Source: Celeribacter sp. HF31 (GTDB lineage Bacteria > Pseudomonadota > Alphaproteobacteria > Rhodobacterales > Rhodobacteraceae). From it: 64,000 nucleotides of DNA. A model generated the notes under the pieces. The model was not told the origin of the DNA and made no database searches. It was given only the letters and a program-made list of their open reading frames with translations. Numbering within the stretch: the stretch's first letter is position 1; each line of letters starts with the position of its first letter. Positions 45,527 through 54,358 of this stretch are shown here, one piece after another. A program made the translations under genes and the position numbers. The stretch covers positions 1-64,000 of the forward strand of contig NZ_JAATOT010000003.1 in assembly GCF_011806455.1 (NCBI RefSeq), given 5' to 3'.

Positions 45527-48500
45527 GCGACCAGCGCCTCGGCCTTTTTCAGGTCCACGGACACCAGCTGCGAGACACCTTGTTCCTGCATGGTCACGCC
45601 GAACAGGCGGTCCATGCGGGCCATCGTCACGGCGTGGTGGGTGATGACCAAAAACCGCGTATCCGTGCGCTGGGTCATTTCGTCGAGCATATCGCAGAAC
45701 CGCGTCACGTTGGCGTCGTCCAGCGGTGCGTCGACCTCGTCCAGCACACAGATCGGCGCCGGGTTCGCCATGAACACGGCAAAGATCAGCGCCAGCGCGG
45801 TGAGCGTCTGTTCGCCCCCCGACAAGAGCGACAGGGTCGACAATTTCTTGCCCGGCGGCTGACACATAATCTCAAGCCCCGCCTCCAGCGGATCGTCGCT
45901 TTCGACCATCATGAGCCGCGCTTCGCCACCGCCGAACAGATGCGTGAAGAGCATGGAGAAATTGCTGTTCACCTGCTCGAAGGCCGTCAGCAAACGCTCC
46001 CGTCCCTCACGGTTCAAAGAGGCAATCCCGGAGCGCAGCGTCTTGATCGCTTCTTCCAAATCCTGCTTTTCTTTCAAAAGGGTATCGTGTTCCTCACGCA
46101 CCTCTTTCGCATCTTCCTCGGCCCTGAGATTCACTGCGCCTAGGCTATCGCGCAGCCGTTTCAACCGGTTCACATCGACCTCGATCACCTCATGCGAGGG
46201 GATTTTCTCCGGGTCGATGTCCAGCTCTTCCAAAAGCTTTGCGGGCGTGGTTTCCAACTCCTCACGGATACGCTCAAGCGCCGCCTCGACGGTTTCTTTC
46301 GCCGCATCGCGACGGGCCTCTGACGCAGCCCGCGTTTCGCGCGCCTCCGACGCCAAACGCTCCGCCTCGCGCTCCGCATGAACCGCCTCGCGCAGCCCCT
46401 CTTCGGCCACGGCCAAACCGTCAGACGCGCGTTTCCGACGATGCTCCGCCTCCTCGATCTGCGCCATCAAGGCCTCGCGTTTTTCCGCGATTTCCTCGGG
46501 CTGGGCGGCGGCCTCGTAAAGCTCTTCCTCGGTTGCTTCCTTGCGCTCCTGAAGCTCGGCAATCCGTTTGCCCGCGGTTTCCAGACGGTGCCGCCAGCCG
46601 GACAATTCCTTGGTGACTTCCTGCGAACGACGCGTGCGGGCCTCACCTTCGCGGCGAATTTCATCATGCGACGAGCGTTTCGTCATCATGGTGATCCGCG
46701 CCGCCTCGACCGCAAGTTTCACCTCTTCGATGTCCGAGCGCGCAGCCTGCAAATCCGGCAGCCCCTTCATCGTTTTTTCCGCCTCGCGCAGACGCTGCTC
46801 CGCCCCCCGCGCCTCTTCCTCGTGACGGGACACGGCGAGGCCGAGGTTCTCGACCTTGCCTTCGGCCAAGGTTTTTTCGTTCTCAACCCGTGACAGCATC
46901 CGCGCCGCTTCGGACATCGCGCGATCGGCATCGCGACGCGCTTCGCGGGCCATGCGGTCGGCTTCTGTCAGGCGGGCCAATTCCGCCTTCAGGTGTTCAT
47001 GCGCCTGCGCCGCGCCGCCCGCCTTGGCCTCTGCCGCGACGAGTTCCTGTTTCAGGTCTTCAAGCCGGTTGAGCTGTTGCAAACGCAGCGCGGCGGCCGA
47101 GGGCGCATCCTCGGCGCCCGCACGATAGCCGTCCCAACGCCACATGTCGCCTTCGATCGAAACCAGGCGCTGGCCCGGTTCGAGATCGGCCTGCAACCGT
47201 GCGCCATCTTCGGCGCGTACCAACCCGATCTGCGCCAGACGTCGCCCCAGAACCGGCGGTGCAGTGACGTAATCCTCGAGCGCCTCCACCCCATTGGGCA
47301 GGTCCTGATCGTCCGGGTACTCCGGCAAAGTGACCCAACCGGAGGCCTGATAACTTTCAATCGAAGGCTGTCTTAAATCATCAGAAAGCGCCGCCCCGAG
47401 CGCTTTTTCATATCCTGATTTGACTTTCACCAAATCCAAAAGCTGCGCGCCGCCGATCTGGTCGCGGTCGAGCATTTTGGCCAAGGCCGCCACTTCCGCC
47501 TTCAGCGCGCCGACCTCGCCCTCGGCCTCGGACCGCGCGGCACGGGCCAACGCCTCGCGCGATTGCGCCTCTGTTCGGGCCTCGTCGGCCTCGATCAACA
47601 TCGCCTCGGCCTCTTCGGTGCGGGCCACGGCTTCTTCCTGTCCAGCTTCGGCCTCTTCCAAAGCCTCCGCGGACTGCGCCAGCGTTTCGCGCGCGACTTC
47701 AACGGCCTCGCGCGCCCGATCCGCCTCGCCACGTGCGCGGTCCAATGTCTTGCGGTTGTCCTCGACCAGACGCGTCGCCGATTGATGACGGGCCGCGAGA
47801 CGGGCGACGTCTTCGGTCATTTCGGTCAGCGTGGTTTCACGATCCGCCAGAATCTGGCTGGCTTCCGAGGCCTCGGCGGAGGCTTCCAACAGCTTCGGCT
47901 CATGACCTTCGGCGGCTTTGATCAGCTCGCGTTGTTCCCATTCCAGACGCGTGATGGTTTCGCCTGCATCCTTGTTGAGCTGTTCTTCGCGCGCCATGTC
48001 GGCAACCAGTTGGTCGATGCGGCGCGACAGGGTTTCGATCATCTCGCGGGCGCGGCGTTCCTCATCTGACAGTTGGTCACGGGACACGGTGAGACGCTGC
48101 AAGACAGCCGCCGCAATTGCCTCTTCCTCGCGCAGGGGCGGCAGGGCCTCTTCGAGTTTTTCGCGCTGTTTCGCGGCGTCGCGGGCGAGACGCTCGGCCT
48201 CAGACGCCTGTTTCAAACGGCTGCGCAGCACGTCTTCGGCCTCGGCGCGGGCCAGATCGGCATCGCGCCAACGGCGATAGTGCAAAAGCCCCTCGGCGTG
48301 GCGCAGCTCCGTGCCGATTTCGCGGTAGCGCGCGGCCTGGCGGGCCTGACGGGCGAGCGAGGCCAATTGGCTGGCAAGCTGTTCGATCACATCATCGACG
48401 CGGGCGAGGTTGGTTTCCGCGCCTTTGAGTTTCAACTCAGCCTCGTGACGGCGCTGATAGAGGCCCGAAATCCCGGCGGCTTCCTCCAAGATGCGACGAC

Positions 48501-48978
48501 GCGCTTTGGGTTTGGCGTTGATCAGCTCTGAGATTTGACCCTGACGCACCAGCGCGGGCGAATGCGCGCCGGTGGAGGCGTCGGCAAAGAGCATGGAGAC
48601 GTCGCGCGCCCGCACGTCTTTCGTGTTCACCTTATAAGCGGAGCCTGCGTCGCGGGTGATGCGGCGGATGATCTCGACCGAGTCGCTCTCGTTGAACCCC
48701 GCCGGTGCGAGGCGCTCCGAGTTGTCGATCATCAGACAGACTTCGGCGAAATTGCGCGCAGGCCGCGTCGAGGCCCCGGCGAAGATCACATCTTCCATGC
48801 CCGCGCCGCGCATGGCTTTGGGGCGGTTTTCACCCATCACCCAGCGCAGCGCCTCCAGAAGATTCGATTTGCCACAGCCGTTCGGGCCGACAACGCCCGT
48901 CAGCCCATCCGCGATCATGAGATCGGTGGGGTCCACAAAGCTTTTGAAGCCATTGAGACGCAGACGGGTGAAACGCAA
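45523..48978 (-). CDS. smc: Chromosome segregation protein SMC
   Basis: 1151 residues from TTG 48978 (LRFTRLRLNGFKSFVDPT), chosen by homology; AAAAGAG lies upstream. Walker A GPNGCGKS is at 31-38, followed by long coiled coils, the hinge near 500-620, a second coiled coil, the signature LSLLSGGEQTLTALAL and Walker B in PICVLDEVDAPLD. With ScpAB it compacts and separates chromosomes. A perfect DnaA box lies 98 bp upstream. Confidence 0.97.
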   Translation of the reverse strand: MRFTRLRLNGFKSFVDPTDLMIADGLTGVVGPNGCGKSNLLEALRWVMGENRPKAMRGAGMEDVIFAGASTRPARNFAEVCLMIDNSERLAPAGFNESDSVEIIRRITRDAGSAYKVNTKDVRARDVSMLFADASTGAHSPALVRQGQISELINAKPKARRRILEEAAGISGLYQRRHEAELKLKGAETNLARVDDVIEQLASQLASLARQARQAARYREIGTELRHAEGLLHYRRWRDADLARAEAEDVLRSRLKQASEAERLARDAAKQREKLEEALPPLREEEAIAAAVLQRLTVSRDQLSDEERRAREMIETLSRRIDQLVADMAREEQLNKDAGETITRLEWEQRELIKAAEGHEPKLLEASAEASEASQILADRETTLTEMTEDVARLAARHQSATRLVEDNRKTLDRARGEADRAREAVEVARETLAQSAEALEEAEAGQEEAVARTEEAEAMLIEADEARTEAQSREALARAARSEAEGEVGALKAEVAALAKMLDRDQIGGAQLLDLVKVKSGYEKALGAALSDDLRQPSIESYQASGWVTLPEYPDDQDLPNGVEALEDYVTAPPVLGRRLAQIGLVRAEDGARLQADLEPGQRLVSIEGDMWRWDGYRAGAEDAPSAAALRLQQLNRLEDLKQELVAAEAKAGGAAQAHEHLKAELARLTEADRMAREARRDADRAMSEAARMLSRVENEKTLAEGKVENLGLAVSRHEEEARGAEQRLREAEKTMKGLPDLQAARSDIEEVKLAVEAARITMMTKRSSHDEIRREGEARTRRSQEVTKELSGWRHRLETAGKRIAELQERKEATEEELYEAAAQPEEIAEKREALMAQIEEAEHRRKRASDGLAVAEEGLREAVHAEREAERLASEARETRAASEARRDAAKETVEAALERIREELETTPAKLLEELDIDPEKIPSHEVIEVDVNRLKRLRDSLGAVNLRAEEDAKEVREEHDTLLKEKQDLEEAIKTLRSGIASLNREGRERLLTAFEQVNSNFSMLFTHLFGGGEARLMMVESDDPLEAGLEIMCQPPGKKLSTLSLLSGGEQTLTALALIFAVFMANPAPICVLDEVDAPLDDANVTRFCDMLDEMTQRTDTRFLVITHHAVTMARMDRLFGVTMQEQGVSQLVSVDLKKAEALVA

Positions 48979-49075
48979 ACGAAGACTCTTTTCTGATTCC
49001 TATGAAGGAAAAGTCTTTGGGAGGGGTGGACGTGAGTCAACGGGGAAGACGCGAGATATGGGGAAAACCGACAAG

Positions 49076-49084
49076 TTATCCACA
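49076..49084. promoter_or_regulatory. Perfect DnaA box upstream of smc
   Basis: TTATCCACA, the exact DnaA consensus, lies 98 bp before the smc start and 43 bp beyond the stop of the small basic protein gene. Confidence 0.5.
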
Positions 49085-49127
49085 AAATATCGCATTTGCA
49101 CGCCGCATACCACGCGAGACGGGAACC

Positions 49128-49280
49128 TTATTTCTCGGTCTTCTTAACAGCCGCGGCTTTCATCCGGGCCAAAAGTTCGGCTTTGGGTGCGGCTTTCCCG
49201 CCCGGCGCCTGACGCTTGTGTTCACCATGTTTTGGCGCTGCGGAGGGCTTTTTCGCGCCGCCCATTTTCGAATAATCCAT
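49128..49280 (-). CDS. Small basic conserved protein (50 residues)
   Basis: ATG 49280 (AGGT about 8 nt upstream) to TAA 49128. MDYSKMGGAKKPSAAPKHGE begins the protein, and AELLARMKAAAVKKTEK ends it. It is rich in Lys, Ala and Pro, with a predicted short C-terminal helix. Similar MDYSKMG...LLARMKAAA proteins are familiar in Rhodobacteraceae but have no known role; nucleic-acid or ribosome binding is only a guess from charge. Confidence 0.72.
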   Translation of the reverse strand: MDYSKMGGAKKPSAAPKHGEHKRQAPGGKAAPKAELLARMKAAAVKKTEK

Positions 49281-49378
49281 CGGGATACCTCATGAGAGTT
49301 GGTCCTTGTGATGCCTTGAAATCGCAGCCTGGGCAAGCCCTGTCGCGCGGCACGGAGACCTCTCTCAGGAGAGCTTTC

Positions 49379-49750
49379 TCAACGCCAAGGCATCGTGTTG
49401 CAGGTGCCCGGCACCCAATCCTTGGCGCCCGGTCCGTCGGAGCAATCCAGCTGGGCTTTCGACATCGCCTGATCGCCGATGAAGGTGCCTTTCTTGAGCT
49501 TGCACTGGGTGACCTGCATCGCGGCGGTTTCCATTTGCAACAGGATCATGCGGCGCGAGGGCGGCGGGAAGACCATGTTGACGCGATGGACCTCGACGCA
49601 ATTGCGGGTCTCTTCGGTGTAGACGCGGTAGCTGTTGCCGTCGACCTCGACGGTGGAAAACGCCGCGCGGGAATAGCCCAACGCGGGGCTGTCGGCCATG
49701 CAGGCGGGCAGCATAAGGGCGAGAACAAGAGGCGTAAGACGGTGTTTCAT
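49379..49750 (-). CDS. Predicted lipoprotein of unknown function
   Basis: 123 residues. A short signal with lipobox LPAC (Cys17) is followed by a small domain with VEVDGNSYRVYTEETRNCVE and two further cysteines (CKLKKG, LDCSDG) plus the one near the end (TCNTMPW), which could form disulfides in the periplasm. No family recognised. A perfect CtrA box (49774-49788) lies 24 bp upstream of the start. Confidence 0.78.
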   Translation of the reverse strand: MKHRLTPLVLALMLPACMADSPALGYSRAAFSTVEVDGNSYRVYTEETRNCVEVHRVNMVFPPPSRRMILLQMETAAMQVTQCKLKKGTFIGDQAMSKAQLDCSDGPGAKDWVPGTCNTMPWR

Positions 49751-49773
49751 GACGCGAGACTGCGCCAGCTTGG

Positions 49774-49788
49774 TTAACCAAGGATTAA
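49774..49788. promoter_or_regulatory. Perfect CtrA box, TTAA-N7-TTAA
   Basis: TTAACCAAGGATTAA fits the CtrA consensus TTAA-N7-TTAAC and reads with the trailing C in both directions. It is 24-38 bp before the lipoprotein start codon, where it would overlap the promoter. Confidence 0.55.
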
Positions 49789-49816
49789 CATCACCTCAGA
49801 CCCGCAACCTCATCAG

Positions 49817-50665
49817 CTAAAACGACTGCATCCCGCCGCGTTTCGGATCGAGCAGATTCGACGGCCCGGTCTCCAGCACCTCGACCTCATCGCCCAGCAC
49901 CATATTGCCCTCTTCCTCGACCACCATGTTCTGACCGAAGATGATCTTGCCCGACACGGATCGGTGAATGCGGCGCAGTGTGGCCAAGGGCTCATGCGGA
50001 TGGGTTTGCTCGCCGGTTTGCGGGTCTTGGGTTGTCATCACACAGCGGTCACAGGGTTTGACGATCCGAAGCACGGTCGACCCGATGCGCAACACACGCC
50101 AGGTGTCCTCGCTCCAGGGCTCGATATCCCCCGCAATCACGACATTGGGGCGGAAGCGGCGCATTTCGACCGGCGAGGCCAGTTCTGCGTTCAGCTCGGC
50201 CAATGAGGCCTGCGTCGTCAACAACAGCGGAAAGCCATCGGACAGGGCGGTGTAGTGGCCGTCGGGCGCATAGATGCGATCCACCGGTCGGCGCGCATGA
50301 TCGGGAAAATAGACCAGCCGCACCTCGCGTTCGAGTGCAGAGGACAAGAAATGAGAGGCGTAGTTTCCAGCGTCCTCGACGGCATCGACTTCGGTCGAAA
50401 ACACCCGGACAGACACGGCAGCGCCGCTGGGGTACGGGACATCGAGGCGGCTGCCTTCAAAGGAAATCGAGACGCCGGTCTCCGTGTCGACCGCGTTCAA
50501 ATGCGCCATTTGCGGCAGTTCACGCCGCGTCGCCACCTTGCCATTTGGATAAACCACGGCCCAGCGCCGGTCGCCGGCGATCCCAAAGCCCTGAACCTTG
50601 ACGGCGGCGTGATCCGTACCGGTCAGACTTTTCACTGGGTAGGTGGTGATGCGCGCCAGTTTCAT
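49817..50665 (-). CDS. MOSC domain-containing protein (YcbX/mARC-like)
   Basis: 282 residues. The N-terminal beta-barrel domain starts MKLARITTYPVKSLTGTDHA, and the MOSC core contains FRPNVVIAG and the molybdenum-ligand Cys in KPCDRCVMTTQDP. The family binds a molybdopterin cofactor and reduces N-hydroxylated compounds. It lacks the C-terminal ferredoxin domain of E. coli YcbX, so needs a separate electron donor. Confidence 0.92.
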   Translation of the reverse strand: MKLARITTYPVKSLTGTDHAAVKVQGFGIAGDRRWAVVYPNGKVATRRELPQMAHLNAVDTETGVSISFEGSRLDVPYPSGAAVSVRVFSTEVDAVEDAGNYASHFLSSALEREVRLVYFPDHARRPVDRIYAPDGHYTALSDGFPLLLTTQASLAELNAELASPVEMRRFRPNVVIAGDIEPWSEDTWRVLRIGSTVLRIVKPCDRCVMTTQDPQTGEQTHPHEPLATLRRIHRSVSGKIIFGQNMVVEEEGNMVLGDEVEVLETGPSNLLDPKRGGMQSF

Positions 50666-50998
50666 TGTCCCCCCGAACAGATTTCAAGAACTGCCTCGTA
50701 CTAAACGATTCGGTACGAAAAGAGCAGTTGGCTCAAAAGACAGGCCCGGTCTTTGCCTAAGGCGTTTCGACATGAACTTGATCTATCACATAAAGTCGAA
50801 ACGCCCGCTCCTCTTAGACGTTGCACTGCGTTTCTATTCAATTCCGGTTTCAGGTTTAAGCAGAAACGCTATTGGCGATGCGTTAAAACCTGCCAAGTGT
50901 CGATGGAGCTGGTGTCACGCGACGTTTTGACATGTATCAAAGATATAGGTTTTACCCCAATTATATTCAACAAAACGAATATGATTAGGAGACCTGAA
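50666..50998. promoter_or_regulatory. Divergent control region with two hairpins (333 bp)
   Basis: No gene is visible. It contains a perfect 11-bp inverted repeat, GGCGTTTCGAC (50761-50771) and GTCGAAACGCC (50795-50805), a second one, CAGGTTTAA (50851-50859) against TTAAAACCTG (50883-50892) with one bulge, a short CGTAC/GTACG pair near 50697-50717, and a consensus -35 TTGACA (50927-50932) facing the TsoY-like gene. The part after 50930 is AT-rich. Confidence 0.45.
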
Positions 50999-52201
50999 AT
51001 GAAACCTTCACGCGCGGCCGACCATTACGTGCCCACGTATTTCCTCGCCTCCTTGGGTGCGGGGGGACTCTCTGTCACCTTCTTTATGTATCTGATGTTC
51101 TGGGTGCCGCATCCAGGGCGTCCCGTTCCGGTGTTTGAAGACATTCTGGCGGCATGGGGCACCGGCAGCCTGCCGATGCGCCTAGGCCTTGCGGTGGCCA
51201 TCGCGGGCATTGCCGTGTTCGTCTTTCTCAACCTCAAACTGCTGATCTGGAACCTGAGCCAGTACGCAGCACTGAAGAAAACCGAGCGCTACACGCAATT
51301 GCGCAACTCCAACGCTGAATCCACGCTTTTGGCGATGCCTTTGGCGCTCGCCATGTCGGTGAACGGGCTGTTCATCGCGGGGCTGGTGTTCGTGCCGAAC
51401 CTCTGGAGCATTGTGGAATATCTCTTTCCCTTCGCGATGATCGCTTTTGGTGTCATCGGCTGGATCGCCCTGTCGATCATTGGCGATTTTCTGGGCCGCG
51501 TTTTGTCCAAAGGCGGCGTGTTCGATGTGACCTCGCACAACTCCTTCGCCCAGATGCTCCCGGCTTTCGCGCTCTCCATGGTCGGCGTCGGTTTTGCCGC
51601 CCCTGCCGCCATGTCGCATGTGCCTTGGGTGGTTGCGACCGCCCTCGTGCTCTCGACCTTCTTTGCCGTCGCCGCCTTGATCTACTCCCTCTTGGCGTTG
51701 ACCACGGCGTTCAACTCGATGCTGCATTACGGCACCCACGAAGAATCCGGCCCCACGCTTTTGATTGTGATCCCGATCGTGACGATTCTCTCGATCCTCT
51801 TCATGCGGCAAAACCATGGTTTGCACACCTTTGACGGCCATTCCGACCCAGCCAGCACGATGATGTTCCTGGCCCGCATGCTGTCGCTTCAGGTCGTCTT
51901 TCTAGGCCTCGGCCTCGTGGTGTTGAAACGTCAGGGCTATTTCAAGGATTTCGTCTTTGGGACGAAAACTTCGGCGGGGTCTTATGCGCTCGTCTGTCCG
52001 GGGGTTGCCCTGTCTGTGCTGATCCAGTTCTTCGTGAATTCGGGGCTGGTGCAGGCCGGTGTGATTGCCAAGTTCAGCGTCACCTATTGGGCGATCACCG
52101 CCATCGCAATTGCGTTCCAAGTCGCCATGGTTGCCCTCGTGGTCCGCCTCAACGCGCAGCATTTTAGCCGCTCAAGCGCCGAAGCCGTTCCCGCGGAATA
52201 A
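50999..52201 (+). CDS. TsoY-like multi-pass membrane protein
   Basis: 400 residues from ATG 50999 (TTAGGAG upstream). About ten hydrophobic helices. The start HYVPTYFLASLGAGGLSVTFFM and the mid-region MLHYGTHEESGPT and FMRQNHGLH recall proteins annotated as TsoY family (seleno)proteins, distantly like TDT/SLAC1 transporters; I cannot verify this. No in-frame TGA is present, so it is not a selenoprotein here. Substrate unknown. Monocistronic with a terminator. Confidence 0.65.
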   Translation: MKPSRAADHYVPTYFLASLGAGGLSVTFFMYLMFWVPHPGRPVPVFEDILAAWGTGSLPMRLGLAVAIAGIAVFVFLNLKLLIWNLSQYAALKKTERYTQLRNSNAESTLLAMPLALAMSVNGLFIAGLVFVPNLWSIVEYLFPFAMIAFGVIGWIALSIIGDFLGRVLSKGGVFDVTSHNSFAQMLPAFALSMVGVGFAAPAAMSHVPWVVATALVLSTFFAVAALIYSLLALTTAFNSMLHYGTHEESGPTLLIVIPIVTILSILFMRQNHGLHTFDGHSDPASTMMFLARMLSLQVVFLGLGLVVLKRQGYFKDFVFGTKTSAGSYALVCPGVALSVLIQFFVNSGLVQAGVIAKFSVTYWAITAIAIAFQVAMVALVVRLNAQHFSRSSAEAVPAE

Positions 52202-52220
52202 GCCAGCTTCACACATTGAG

Positions 52221-52254
52221 CGCGCGTCATGGCCTCAACATGGCGCGCGTTTTT
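52221..52254 (+). terminator. Rho-independent terminator after the TsoY-like gene
   Basis: An 11-bp stem, CGCGCGTCATG with CATGGCGCGCG (one T-G pair), 7-nt loop, followed by TTTTT. Confidence 0.87.
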
Positions 52255-52353
52255 CATGAACGCATCTTTGCTTGCGGCCCCGCCTCTACATAGTAAACTC
52301 GCCCCTCGTGGCTTCAGGCCCGATAGCGATCAAAAGCGAGGTGCGGCAGCGGC

Positions 52354-52716
52354 ATGATCTTTCATTTCGGACTTTTTCTCGGCTTCCAGCTGGTCGGCGA
52401 AATTCTCGCCCGGACGCTGTCCCTGAACCTCCCTGGCCCAGTCATCGGCATGATCCTCTTGGCTGCGCTTCTGTTGCTACAACCTCGCATCGGGCAAGCG
52501 ATCGAGAAAACCGCCACCGGATTTCTCTCGCATCTGTCGTTGCTCTTCGTGCCTGCGGGCGTCGGCGTGGTGCAATATCTCGATCAGATTTCAGACATCG
52601 GTCTGCCTCTTGCGACCGCCCTTGTCGGCTCCACGGTCCTCTCCATCGCAGCGGGAGCTTTGACCTTCAAATATGTGAACCGCTTAAGAGGCGTCCCCGA
52701 CGAAACCCCGGAATGA
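52354..52716 (+). CDS. CidA/LrgA family holin-like protein
   Basis: 120 residues, four hydrophobic helices, with LNLPGPVIGMILL and LFVPAGVGVV, the two conserved blocks of CidA/LrgA. The family is holin-like and linked to cell death control or to pyruvate/glycolate uptake. It overlaps the LrgB gene by 4 bp. Confidence 0.9.
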   Translation: MIFHFGLFLGFQLVGEILARTLSLNLPGPVIGMILLAALLLLQPRIGQAIEKTATGFLSHLSLLFVPAGVGVVQYLDQISDIGLPLATALVGSTVLSIAAGALTFKYVNRLRGVPDETPE

Positions 52717-53429
52717 ACGAGATTCTGAACATCTGGAGCTACCTCTCCGAAGGGCCGCTGTTGTGGCTCACCGTCACGTTTTTCGCCTATCTGATCGGGC
52801 TGGGCTGTTTCAACCTGTCGGGCAATAAACCCGTGGTGAACCCCGTCTTGATCTCGATGGTCCTGCTCTCTGCTCTGCTGGAACTCACGGACACCAGTTA
52901 CGCAACTTTTTTCGAGGGCGCGCAATTCGTGCATTTCATGTTGGGCCCGGCCACTGTCGCCCTCGCCGTGCCGCTTTGGCAGAACTGGCAGCGCGTCAAG
53001 GCCGCCGCCGTGCCGATGCTGGCCGCTTTGGTTGTGGGTGGCACCGTCTCCATGGCCTCCGCCGTCGCCATTGGGTACGCCTGCGGGTTGCGCGGCGAAT
53101 TGTTGCTTTCCCTGGTGCCAAAGGCCGCCACCTCTCCGGTCGCCATCGGGGTGTCCGAAGCCATCGGCGGCTTGCCGACGCTCACCGTGGCGCTGGTGCT
53201 GATCACCGGGGTCATTGGCGCGGTGGTGACCACGCCTTTGCTCAACGCCCTGCGCATCCGTGACTATCGCGGGCGCGGCTTTGCCACCGGCGTCGCCGCC
53301 CATGGCATCGGCACAGCGCGGGCCTTTCAGGTCCATGGCACGGCGGGGGCCTTCGCAGGCATCGGCATGGTGTTGAACGCCATCCTCACCGCCCTTGTCG
53401 CGCCGCTCTTCGTTCACCTGTTTTTCTAG
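52713..53429 (+). CDS. LrgB/CidB family membrane protein
   Basis: 238 residues from ATG 52713. LGPATVALAVPLW, LVPKAATSPVAIGVSEAIGG and GVAAHGIGTARAF are the LrgB signature blocks. About seven helices. It forms a two-gene unit with the CidA-like gene; in some bacteria such pairs (or PlgG fusions) export or import pyruvate or glycolate. Confidence 0.92.
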   Translation: MNEILNIWSYLSEGPLLWLTVTFFAYLIGLGCFNLSGNKPVVNPVLISMVLLSALLELTDTSYATFFEGAQFVHFMLGPATVALAVPLWQNWQRVKAAAVPMLAALVVGGTVSMASAVAIGYACGLRGELLLSLVPKAATSPVAIGVSEAIGGLPTLTVALVLITGVIGAVVTTPLLNALRIRDYRGRGFATGVAAHGIGTARAFQVHGTAGAFAGIGMVLNAILTALVAPLFVHLFF

Positions 53430-53437
53430 GAGCAATC

Positions 53438-53980
53438 ATGACCTTGAAGCTTCTCGGCATCTCCGGCGCTCTGCGGGCGCAGTCGACCAACACAAAGCTC
53501 ATGCATGAGGCTGTGCGCCTGTTCGGGCCCTGTGATTTCACCCGCGCCAACCTGCGCCTGCCGCTTTACGACGCCGATCTGGAAGCCGAAGGCATGCCGC
53601 CCGAGGTCACCACCTTGGCCGAGCAAATCCGCGACGCCAATGCCGTGGTGATCGCGACACCCGAATATAACAAGATGATCCCCGGCCTGTTGAAAAACGC
53701 GCTCGACTGGATCAGCCGCACGGGGGTGAAACCTTGGGAACACAAACCCGTTGCGATCATGTCGGCGGCAGCGGGGCGCGCGGGTGGCGAGCGGTCGCAA
53801 TATAGTTTGCGATGGGCCATGACGCCTTTCAACGCGCATATCCTGCAAGCGCCGGAGGTCTTGGTCGCGGACAGCTCGAACGCCTTCGACGACCAAGGGC
53901 GGCTCATCAATGAGCGCACGATTGCAGGGCTTGAAAAGCTGATGACAGCTTTGCGCGAGGCCGCCTCAAAGCCGGTTTGA
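53438..53980 (+). CDS. NADPH-dependent FMN reductase
   Basis: 180 residues. Flavodoxin-like: GISGALRAQSTNTKL binds the FMN phosphate, TPEYNKMIPGLLKNALDWISR is the second FMN-binding signature, as in ChrR/ArsH-type quinone or chromate reductases. It follows lrgB by 8 bp. Its 3' end overlaps the convergent VOC gene by 15 bp. Confidence 0.9.
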   Translation: MTLKLLGISGALRAQSTNTKLMHEAVRLFGPCDFTRANLRLPLYDADLEAEGMPPEVTTLAEQIRDANAVVIATPEYNKMIPGLLKNALDWISRTGVKPWEHKPVAIMSAAAGRAGGERSQYSLRWAMTPFNAHILQAPEVLVADSSNAFDDQGRLINERTIAGLEKLMTALREAASKPV

Positions 53981-54358
53981 AACTTCGATCAGATTGCCAT
54001 CCGGATCGCGCAGATAAATCGACAGCAAAGGCCCCGTTGCGCCCGTGCGACTGACCGGGCCCTCTTCGACCCCAATGCCAATGCCCTCGAGATGCCGCAT
54101 CCAGTCGGCCACAGGCATCTCGGTGAGGAAACATAGATCCCCCGAGCCCGCCTGCACATGCGCGGCCTTCGGATCGAACTCGCTGCCCACCTGGTGCAGG
54201 TTAATCTTCTGCGCCCCGAATGTGAGCGCATAGCGCGTTGAAGCGTCAGCAGGGTGAAACGTCTCGACCTCCATCCCCAGCGCCTCTGTGTAAAACGACA
54301 CCGTCGCGGAAATATCGGCCACGGTCAGCACGAGATGATCGAGAGAGGTCACTTTCAT
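53966..54358 (-). CDS. VOC superfamily (glyoxalase-like) protein
   Basis: 130 residues, one glyoxalase/bleomycin-resistance/dioxygenase domain: LDHLVLTVADISATVSFYTEALGM at the start and YLRDPDGNLIEVS at the end, the latter with the metal-ligand Glu. It may be a lactoylglutathione lyase-type enzyme or resistance protein; unknown. Its ATG overlaps the FAD oxidase stop by 4 bp. Confidence 0.85.
   Translation of the reverse strand: MKVTSLDHLVLTVADISATVSFYTEALGMEVETFHPADASTRYALTFGAQKINLHQVGSEFDPKAAHVQAGSGDLCFLTEMPVADWMRHLEGIGIGVEEGPVSRTGATGPLLSIYLRDPDGNLIEVSNRL

Noticed and set aside
50999-52201. Selenocysteine in the TsoY-like protein
   Set aside because: The frame has no internal TGA, so no selenocysteine is encoded even if the family contains selenoproteins elsewhere.
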